In this document: positions 1 through 5,421 of the stretch, in pieces
How the letters are laid out: each line of letters opens with the position of its first letter
Position numbering within the stretch: position 1 is the first letter of the stretch
NCBI GenBank assembly: GCA_964442285.1
Contig: CAYTZH010000081.1
Location: 1-11,717, forward strand
DNA from: CAYTZH01 sp964442285
GTDB taxonomy: Bacteria; Myxococcota_A; UBA9160; JAFDET01
Reading direction: 5' to 3'
DNA length: 11,717 nucleotides
The notes under the pieces: generated by a model
Seen by the model: the letters and a program-made list of their open reading frames with translations, nothing else
What the model was told of the DNA's origin: nothing
The model's database searches: none
Position numbers and translations under genes: made by a program

Positions 1-38
1 GGGCCGCGTGGCGCGGCCGAGGGGCCGCGTGGCGCGGC
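1..38. repeat. 21-bp-period tandem repeat forming two GC-rich hairpins
   Basis: A 17-bp unit, GGGCCGCGTGGCGCGGC, occurs at 1-17 and again at 22-38, giving a period of 21 bp. Each copy is itself an inverted repeat: GGCCGCG (2-8) pairs with CGCGGCC (12-18) around a TGG loop, and the second copy repeats this at 23-39 with one wobble at its edge. The repeats lie directly downstream of the stop codon of the minus-strand VIT/VWA gene. They could therefore be a transcription barrier or mRNA 3'-end stabiliser, but no T-tract follows, so a classical intrinsic terminator is not supported. The window edge cuts off further context; more copies may lie to the left. Confidence 0.7.
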
Positions 39-2066
39 TCACGCCGCGCGGCGCCCGCGTCGGGCGAGACCGGCGGCGGCCACCAGCACGGCCAGGCCGA
101 GCCCGCGGAGCAGGGCGCCGGGCGTGGCGGTGCGGGGCAGGGTGCCGACGGCCTCCGCATTCCAGCCGGCGGGCAGATTGGCCGGCACGTCGCTCGACGC
201 GAGCCCCTCGCGGCTCGGCCGCACCGGGGTGACGTCCACCGCCACCAGGCTGGTGTAGGTCGAGACCAGGTGGTGGCGCAGGGCCACCTCCACCACGGCC
301 GCGCGCACCCTCTCCCGATCGGCGCCGGTCGCCAGGCCTTCCATCAGGGCCGCGATCTTGCGTCGGGCCCAGAGGGCCGCGATGCCGCGGCGGCCCTCGG
401 CCGGCTCGAGGGGGAAGGACGCCCGCCAGGGCAGCGCGCCGAGACGACCCTCGAGGGTGACGGCCCCGCCCGTGTGGGGCAGTCGCGCCGTCAGCACCAG
501 TGGCTCCTCCGCGTAGAGGTCCGGGATCTGCGCCGGCCAGGCCTCCGCCGGCGCGTTCCACCCGACCCGGACGTCGCCGAGGACCGGGCGCTCGAGCTTG
601 CGGAGCAGCGCGCCCATGCGCGCGGCCACCTCCTCCGGGCTCGCGATGAAGGTGTGGGTGCCGCGTCCGTGGCGGGCGGCCCGGGTGAGCAGGTGGCCGT
701 TCGGCGCCGTCCCCACGCCGACGCTGAACAGGCGCGAGCGCCCCAGGTCCGACTCGATCAGCCCGAAGAGCGCGGCCTCGGTGCCGACGCTGCCGTCGGT
801 GAGGAACACCACCTGGCGCACGTCGCCGAGGCCTCGGTCCGTCTCGAAGGCCCGGCGCAGCGCGGGCAGCATGTGGGTGCCGCCGCGGGCCCGCAGGCCG
901 CGCACCCAGTCCCGCGCCTCCTTCAGGCGACGCGCGTCCGCGGGCTGGCTCGTCTCGTAGAGTGGCCGGGTGTGGCTGTCGAAGCGGATCACGTTGAAGG
1001 CGTCGCGGGCCTCGAGCCCGTCGAGGGCCTGGAGCAGGGCGCGCCGGGCCTGGTCCAGGGCCGGCCCGCCCATGGATCCCGAGGTATCCACCACGAAGAC
1101 CACCTCCCGGGAGAGATCGGTCGTCGTCGAGGGGCTCGGCGGCAGCACCACCAGCAGCACGTACACCTCGCCGTCGAGCGGCTCTGCGAAGATCGCCACC
1201 CGGGGCGCCGCGCCCGCGGCGGGGACCCAGTCGAGGACGAAGTCCCGGTCGGCCACGTCGCGGCTCAGGACGCGCTGCACGCCACCGGCCAGGGGCTCCA
1301 CGAACACGGCGTGGCTGGGGCTCTCGACGCTCGAGAGGGGAAACCCCGGGTCGAGGAACACCTCGAAGCGGATGGGCTGCACCGGCCCGTCCGCGGGGTG
1401 GCGCACCGGCGGCTGCGCCACCGGCGGGTCGCTGATCCGGAGAAGGCCGGGTCCGCTCGCCGCGGGCGGCGGCCCCCACGCCGTGGCGCCGGGCTCGAAG
1501 CGGGGTGCCACCACGGTCGGGAAACGCATGCGGTAGCGACCGTCGGCGAGGCGCAGCACCTCCTGGTACTCGATCTCCACCTCGGCGGTCTCACCGGGAC
1601 CCAGGTTGGCCACCGCGGTGGTGAAGACGTTGGGCCGCGACTGCTCCACGAGCGAGGCGCGGCGCCCGTCGCGGCGCGCGCGCTCGTAGGTCTCGCGCGC
1701 CTGCGCCTTCTCCTGGACCTGGCCTTCGAGCACGCGGTCGCCCACCATGAGGCGCATGCGGTCGACGGCCGCCTGCGCGGGGAGCGGGAAGACGTAGACG
1801 CCTTCGAGCCAGCGGTCCGTCGGGTTCGCGAAGCGCTGGACCACCCGGGCCCGCACGATCGGGCCGGTCACCCGGATGGAGACCTCGGTGCCGACCAGGG
1901 GCACCGGCACCCAGCCGCCCCCGTCGTCGCGCACGAACAGGGCCGCGCGCTCCGCGGGCAGCGCCTCGGCGGCGGCTTGGGCGAGGGCTGGGCGGGGGAG
2001 AGCCAGCGCGGCGACGATCGCCACCACCCCCAGCGTGGCGGATCGCCGCCCCCGGACGTCGTGCAT
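39..2066 (-). CDS. VIT and von Willebrand A domain sortase-target protein (dedicated proteobacterial sortase type)
   Basis: The 675-residue exported protein begins with a signal peptide (basic start, hydrophobic core about 12-23, ALA-Q cleavage near 29/30). A VIT domain follows at about 50-175; its VFPLP, QEKAQARETYERA and VANLGPGE stretches are typical of the proteobacterial sortase-target family (TIGR03788-like). A von Willebrand A domain spans about 320-490 with a complete metal site: DTSGSMG at 327-333, Thr in GGTH at 395-398 and Asp in LTDG at 422-425. The C-terminus is a tripartite sorting signal: LPRTA (643-647), a hydrophobic helix, then an Arg-rich end. Sortases cleave such signals and fix the protein in the envelope, so this is probably a surface or periplasmic adhesion or ligand-binding protein. 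The ATG at 2066 has only a weak GTGGGG ribosome site but gives a good signal peptide. No sortase gene is visible here; it would be expected left of position 1. The in vivo role is unknown. Confidence 0.94.
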   Translation of the reverse strand: MHDVRGRRSATLGVVAIVAALALPRPALAQAAAEALPAERAALFVRDDGGGWVPVPLVGTEVSIRVTGPIVRARVVQRFANPTDRWLEGVYVFPLPAQAAVDRMRLMVGDRVLEGQVQEKAQARETYERARRDGRRASLVEQSRPNVFTTAVANLGPGETAEVEIEYQEVLRLADGRYRMRFPTVVAPRFEPGATAWGPPPAASGPGLLRISDPPVAQPPVRHPADGPVQPIRFEVFLDPGFPLSSVESPSHAVFVEPLAGGVQRVLSRDVADRDFVLDWVPAAGAAPRVAIFAEPLDGEVYVLLVVLPPSPSTTTDLSREVVFVVDTSGSMGGPALDQARRALLQALDGLEARDAFNVIRFDSHTRPLYETSQPADARRLKEARDWVRGLRARGGTHMLPALRRAFETDRGLGDVRQVVFLTDGSVGTEAALFGLIESDLGRSRLFSVGVGTAPNGHLLTRAARHGRGTHTFIASPEEVAARMGALLRKLERPVLGDVRVGWNAPAEAWPAQIPDLYAEEPLVLTARLPHTGGAVTLEGRLGALPWRASFPLEPAEGRRGIAALWARRKIAALMEGLATGADRERVRAAVVEVALRHHLVSTYTSLVAVDVTPVRPSREGLASSDVPANLPAGWNAEAVGTLPRTATPGALLRGLGLAVLVAAAGLARRGRRAA

Positions 2067-2270
2067 CGTCTCGACCCCACCGTGTCGCCGTCCGGCGGTC
2101 CGGGACCTTCCCGGTGGCCGGCGCTGGCTCGATCCCCCGCAGTGCCCAGGAAACCGCGGCGCTGCGGCGGAACCTGCGTCGTGCCGAGGAGAGTCCGAGG
2201 CGAGTTGTGGCGGAAATCGGGCAGGCGGACGCTCTATTCACCCCCCGGACCGTGGGGTAGCCTCGAGCCG
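2067..2270. promoter_or_regulatory. Divergent intergenic region between sortase target and two-component operon
   Basis: These 204 bp separate two genes read in opposite directions and must hold both promoters. I see no convincing sigma-70 -35/-10 pair; TTGTGG at 2205-2210 and TCTATT at 2233-2238 are the most AT-rich elements, but their spacing (22 bp) is too long. An 11-bp-spaced direct repeat (2184-2200) and a small inverted repeat, CCGGG-5-CCCGG (2100-2114), are the only notable structures. I found no small coding region. Confidence 0.6.
2184..2200 (+). promoter_or_regulatory. Candidate operator: CCGAGG direct repeat with 11-bp period
   Basis: CCGAGG occurs at 2184-2189 and again at 2195-2200, so the copies are 11 bp apart, one helical turn. 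OmpR/PhoB-family regulators commonly bind tandem half-sites with this spacing, and the adjacent gene (2271) encodes such a regulator. The site lies between the divergent genes and could control both. In GC-rich DNA a 6-bp repeat can arise by chance, so this is only a candidate. Confidence 0.25.
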
Positions 2271-2987
2271 ATGCCCGCCGAGCTTCCCGGTCGCGTCGCC
2301 GTGGTGGACGACGAGGAGAGCATCCTCGAGACGGTCGGCTTCGCCCTGCGCCGCGAGGGCTACAGCGTCGACTGCTACCGGGACGGCGCGGAGGCCTGGT
2401 CGGGTCTCGAGCCCGAGCTGCCGGACCTGGTGGTGCTCGACATCCTGATGCCCCGGATGGACGGCCTCGAGCTGTGTCGAAGACTCCGAGGCCTCTCCGA
2501 CAGCCTCCCGCTGATCTTCCTCACCTCCAAGGACGACGAGTTCGACCGGGTGCTCGGCCTCGAGCTCGGCGCCGACGACTACCTCTGCAAGCCCTTTTCG
2601 ATGCGCGAGCTCGTGGCGCGGGTGAAGGTGCTCTTCCGGCGCGCCGCCCTCCTGCGCGATCGCGAGGCGACCCCGGCCCGGTGCGTCGAGGTCGACGCGC
2701 TCGTGCTGGATCTGGACCGTTACACCGCTACCTGGCACGGCGAGGCCGTGGCGCTCACGGTGACCGAGTTCCTCGTGCTGCAGGCGCTCGCGCGCCGACC
2801 CGGCCACGTGAAGACCCGCCAGCAGCTCATGCAGGAGGGCTACCCCCACGACGCCTTCGTGGCGGAGCGCACCATCGACAGCCACATCAAGCGCATCCGT
2901 CGCAAGCTCGAGACCGCGGATCGCGCCTTCGACGGAATCGAGACCGTGCACGGACTGGGCTACCGCTGGCGGGCCGGCGAGCGGTGA
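2271..2987 (+). CDS. OmpR/ChvI-type DNA-binding response regulator
   Basis: A 238-residue response regulator of full length. The receiver domain (about 7-125) has the acidic pair D13/D14, the phospho-acceptor D57 in LDILMPRMDG, T85 and K107, so phosphorylation should be intact. The C-terminal winged-helix domain (about 138-235) carries the OmpR-family recognition-helix signature RTIDSHIKRIRRKLE (200-214) and ends in IETVHGLGYRW, very like ChvI. FELCR/LRSLS-like stretches and an IFLT..D.EFD segment also resemble the response regulator that accompanies dedicated proteobacterial sortases. Its partner is the kinase encoded directly downstream with overlapping stop and start codons. The divergent sortase-target gene is the most obvious regulatory target by position. 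The ATG at 2271 fits the start of the receiver fold; the ribosome site upstream is weak (GGGG at 2254-2257). Family assignment is secure. Which of the two subfamilies (ChvI or dedicated-sortase regulator) it belongs to is not certain. Confidence 0.95.
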   Translation: MPAELPGRVAVVDDEESILETVGFALRREGYSVDCYRDGAEAWSGLEPELPDLVVLDILMPRMDGLELCRRLRGLSDSLPLIFLTSKDDEFDRVLGLELGADDYLCKPFSMRELVARVKVLFRRAALLRDREATPARCVEVDALVLDLDRYTATWHGEAVALTVTEFLVLQALARRPGHVKTRQQLMQEGYPHDAFVAERTIDSHIKRIRRKLETADRAFDGIETVHGLGYRWRAGER

Positions 2988-4552
2988 GAAGCTGGCTCCA
3001 CGCGCTGGCGGGGATCCGCCCGCGGCTGCTGCTCTTCAACGCGCTGCTGGTCTTCCTGCCGGTGGCGGGGGTTCTCTTCCTCGACACCTACGAGCGTCAG
3101 CTCCTGGCCGACCAGGAGCGCTCGATGGTCACCCAGGGCCGGGTGCTCGCGGCTGCCCTCTCCGGCCGCGGCCGTCTGGAGACCGCCGACGTCGAGCCCA
3201 CGCTCGTCCAGCTCGGGCAGCGCTCGGACGCGCGGCTGCGGGTGGTGGACCCGGACGGGCGCGTCCTGGCTGACTCCGCGGCGCTCGGCCCGCGCCGCCC
3301 GGCCGCGTCCGGCGCGGAAGAGCAGCCGTCGACCCGCTCCTCGGGAAGCTGGCTCTACCGGGCCGGGGCGCTGCCGTTCCGGGTCTGGCGCCGTTTCTTC
3401 GCGCGCCCGCAGGCGCCCCTGGCCAGCGCCGACGCCTACGCCGAGGGCGGCCCCCTGCGCGGGCGCGAGGTGCGCGCCGCGCTCTCGGGACGCTACGGCG
3501 CCGCCACCCGCATCTCCTCCGGCGGCCAGCGCTCGGTCACGCTCTACAGCGCGATCCCGGTGCGCGCCGCCGGGGAGACGGTGGGGGCGGTGCTCGTCTC
3601 CCAGTCCACCTACCGCATCCTGCAGCACCTCTACGAGGTACGCCTCGCCGTGTTGCAGGTGTTCCTGGTGAGCCTCGGCGCCGCGGTGGTGCTGTCGCTG
3701 CTCGTGTCGCGGACGATCGCGAGCCCGCTGCGTCGGCTGCGCAACCAGGCCGAGGCGCTCCTCGACGGCCGCGGCCGCCTGCGCGGCCGCTTCGACCTGC
3801 CCACCCTGCCGAGCCGGGTCGACGAGATCGGCGACCTGGCCCGCAGCCTGGAGGCGCTCCGGGCGCGGCTCGAGCAGCACATCCGGGACGTGGAGGCCTT
3901 CGCCTCCGACGTCTCCCACGAGTTCAAGAACCCCCTGGCGAGCATCCGCACCGCCGCCGAGATGCTCGCCGAGCTCGACGACCCGGTCGAGCGCAAACGG
4001 TTCGCGGACCTGGTGGCCCGCGAGGTGGCGCGCATGGAGCACCTGCTGGCGGACGTGCGAGAGCTCTCCCACCTGGATACCCGCCCCGATCCCGGCGGTC
4101 GCGAGCCGCTGGACCTGGGCCGCTTCCTCGGCGGACTGCTCGAGGCGCGGCGGCTGCGCGGTGAGCCGGGGGTCCGACTCGAGCTGCCGGAGAAGGCGGT
4201 CGTGGCGCGGGCCTCACCGGAGCGGCTCACCCGGGTGCTGGAGAACCTGCTGGACAACGCCGCGTCGTTCTCGCCGGGCGCCCACAGCGTGGTGCTGTCG
4301 CTGGCCTGCGAGGGCCCGGTTGCCCGGGTGCGGGTGGCCGACCGCGGTCCCGGCGTTCTCGAGTCCCATCGCGAGCAGATCTTCGAGCGTTTCTTCAGCT
4401 ACCGGCCGGAGGCCGCGCCCTCGGGGTCCCGTCACACCGGGCTGGGTCTCGCCATCGCCCGGGCCCTGGCGGAGGCCGATCGCGGCACGCTCGAGGTGAC
4501 GGCGCGGCCCGGGGGCGGGTCGATCTTCGTCCTGAGCCTGCCCCGGTCCTGA
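2984..4552 (+). CDS. ChvG-like membrane sensor histidine kinase
   Basis: A 522-residue kinase starting at a GTG that overlaps the stop of the response regulator (GTGA), so the two are translationally coupled. Helix TM1 (about 14-33) and TM2 (about 222-243) flank a periplasmic sensor domain of about 190 residues. HAMP follows (about 244-300), then the phosphoacceptor box SHEFKNPL with H312. The ATPase domain has the N box ENLLDNA (N425), G1 DRGPG (453-457), F box IFERFF (466-471) and G2 GLGLAIARAL (486-495). The arrangement, including a WRRFF-containing insertion late in the sensor and the SRTIASPLRRL and VEAFASDVSHE segments, closely resembles ChvG/ExoS. The kinase of dedicated sortase systems is, from memory, usually longer (about 700 residues), so the ChvG-like reading fits length better while the neighbourhood fits the sortase system. 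All catalytic motifs are present. The signal it senses is unknown; the adjacent VIT/VWA protein is a possible envelope partner by context only. Confidence 0.94.
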   Translation: MRSWLHALAGIRPRLLLFNALLVFLPVAGVLFLDTYERQLLADQERSMVTQGRVLAAALSGRGRLETADVEPTLVQLGQRSDARLRVVDPDGRVLADSAALGPRRPAASGAEEQPSTRSSGSWLYRAGALPFRVWRRFFARPQAPLASADAYAEGGPLRGREVRAALSGRYGAATRISSGGQRSVTLYSAIPVRAAGETVGAVLVSQSTYRILQHLYEVRLAVLQVFLVSLGAAVVLSLLVSRTIASPLRRLRNQAEALLDGRGRLRGRFDLPTLPSRVDEIGDLARSLEALRARLEQHIRDVEAFASDVSHEFKNPLASIRTAAEMLAELDDPVERKRFADLVAREVARMEHLLADVRELSHLDTRPDPGGREPLDLGRFLGGLLEARRLRGEPGVRLELPEKAVVARASPERLTRVLENLLDNAASFSPGAHSVVLSLACEGPVARVRVADRGPGVLESHREQIFERFFSYRPEAAPSGSRHTGLGLAIARALAEADRGTLEVTARPGGGSIFVLSLPRS

Positions 4553-4568
4553 GCGGAAGTCGGCTGGA
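4553..4568. other. 16-bp convergent gap without a visible terminator
   Basis: The kinase operon and the zinc-ribbon gene converge with only 16 bp between stop codons. I see no hairpin plus T-tract. GACCT-CC-AGGTC at 4572-4583, inside the end of the minus-strand gene, has too short a loop to be a credible terminator. The opposing transcripts probably overlap. Confidence 0.5.
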
Positions 4569-5300
4569 TCAGACCTCCAGGTCGTCGAAGCGGAGGGCGA
4601 CCCGGAAGGTCTTGAAGACCAGGCTGCCCGCGACGGCGCGGGCGGCGTAGCCGAGCTCCGGGGCCGGCGGCTCGAAGAGCAGGATGCCGCGGACGCCCTG
4701 CTCGCCGGCCAGGTGCTTGGTCACCCAGCCGATTCGCTCGAGGGCGGCCGCGACGGGGTCGCCCTGGAGCGTGGCGTCCGCCACGACGACCACGACCAGC
4801 TGATCCCCCGCGTCGCGCGCCAGCAGGTCGATGCGTCCCACTTCGGTGTCGTAGCCGGCGCCCACGGTCCGGTTCTTGGCGTCGCGGAAGACCTGGAGGC
4901 CGGCCTCGAGCAGCTCCGGCTGCTCGGCGAGCCGCGCGCGGAGCTCCTCGGGGTCGAGGGAGAGCGCGACGGGTCTGGGCGCCGCCGGCGCCGGCTTGGT
5001 CGCCGGCGTGGGCTTGGGGGTCGCCGCGGGCTTGGCCGCGGGGTGGCGGGAGCCCGACGAGCCGGGCCTGGGCGTGAAGGCCTTGGGCTCGTCCAGGGGC
5101 GGCAGCTCGGCATCGAGCTCCGCCACCTCGTCGTTGAGCTCGAGGTCCACCGCCGCCGAGGCCCGCGAGCCCGACAGCGCCGGGGTCTCCGGGGGCGAGG
5201 TCTGGGAGCCGCTCAGCCCGGGGTCCCGCACCGCCCGCCCGCAGTTGGGGCAGTGCTTCTCGCTTCCCGAGAGCCGCGTGTTGCAGTTCTTGCAGACCAA
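4569..5300 (-). CDS. Zinc-ribbon protein with degenerate NucS-like endonuclease fold
   Basis: I place the start at TTG 5300-5298 because a strong ribosome site, AGGAGGG (5307-5313), lies 6 bases upstream and the zinc ribbon follows at once; this gives 243 residues. The N-terminus has C3-x2-C6 and C17-x2-C20, a zinc-ribbon pattern. A flexible Pro/Ala/Lys/Thr-rich linker (about 80-110) separates it from a C-terminal domain (about 113-243). That domain resembles the NucS/DUF91 C-terminal restriction-endonuclease fold: VGRIDLL with D158 matches the conserved metal Asp, and the following strand LVVVVVAD (168-175) sits where active enzymes carry E-x-K. Glu and Lys are absent, so cleavage activity looks lost and a DNA- or protein-binding role is more likely. 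LSGS-type motifs recur at 10-13, 29-32, 42-45 and (as SSGS) 81-84. No signal peptide, so cytoplasmic. It is divergent from the CHASE2 operon. Fold assignment is by motif and is moderate; function unknown. Confidence 0.82.
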   Translation of the reverse strand: MVCKNCNTRLSGSEKHCPNCGRAVRDPGLSGSQTSPPETPALSGSRASAAVDLELNDEVAELDAELPPLDEPKAFTPRPGSSGSRHPAAKPAATPKPTPATKPAPAAPRPVALSLDPEELRARLAEQPELLEAGLQVFRDAKNRTVGAGYDTEVGRIDLLARDAGDQLVVVVVADATLQGDPVAAALERIGWVTKHLAGEQGVRGILLFEPPAPELGYAARAVAGSLVFKTFRVALRFDDLEV

Positions 5301-5306
5301 GGGCCG

Positions 5307-5313
5307 CCCTCCT
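5307..5313 (-). promoter_or_regulatory. Strong ribosome binding site deciding a TTG start
   Basis: AGGAGGG on the minus strand ends 6 bases before TTG at 5300. The same frame stays open upstream to about 5609, but those upstream residues are Arg/Ala/Pro-rich and overlap the divergent CHASE2 gene. The ribosome site and the zinc ribbon beginning at residue 3 both favour the TTG. Confidence 0.75.
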
Positions 5314-5339
5314 GCCGCGCGCCTGCCGCCCCGGCACCT

Positions 5340-5403
5340 ATCGGCCGACGCGCTGCCCCACTGAAAGGGAATGCGCGTCAAGACCGGGCCCGGAGGGGCC
5401 GAT
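5340..5403 (+). promoter_or_regulatory. Nested inverted repeats upstream of the CHASE2 operon (structured leader or operator)
   Basis: ATCGGCC (5340-5346) is complementary to GGCCGAT (5397-5403), and immediately inside it GACGCGC (5347-5353) is complementary to GCGCGTC (5373-5379). Within that loop CCC (5357-5359) can pair with GGG (5367-5369) around ACTGAAA. The remaining bases 5384-5393 form the 10-bp palindrome CCGGGCCCGG. All of this lies between the minus-strand zinc-ribbon start and the ribosome site of the CHASE2 gene (5413-5417). It could fold as an RNA leader or act as a protein-binding site for the divergent promoters. I do not recognise the GEMM c-di-GMP riboswitch consensus or any other known riboswitch in it. 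Confidence 0.4.
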
Positions 5404-5412
5404 CCACGAGGC

Positions 5413-5417
5413 GGGAG
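5413..5417 (+). promoter_or_regulatory. Ribosome binding site for the CHASE2/HD-GYP gene
   Basis: GGGAG ends 4 bases before ATG 5422 and supports that start. The earlier in-frame ATG at 5371 has AAGGGA directly abutting it with no spacer and lies inside the inverted-repeat region, so it is less likely. Confidence 0.6.
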
Positions 5418-5421
5418 AGCC

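Noticed and set aside
270..2270. Open frame on the plus strand running antisense through the VIT/VWA gene and into the response regulator
   Set aside because: The translation upstream of 2271 is low-complexity Arg/Gly/Ala/His with no domain, and is explained by lack of stops in GC-rich antisense sequence. Only the part from 2271 is a real gene.
5340..5403. GEMM-type cyclic di-GMP riboswitch upstream of the phosphodiesterase gene
   Set aside because: The repeats suggest structure, but the conserved GEMM core sequences and tetraloop-receptor pattern are not recognisable.
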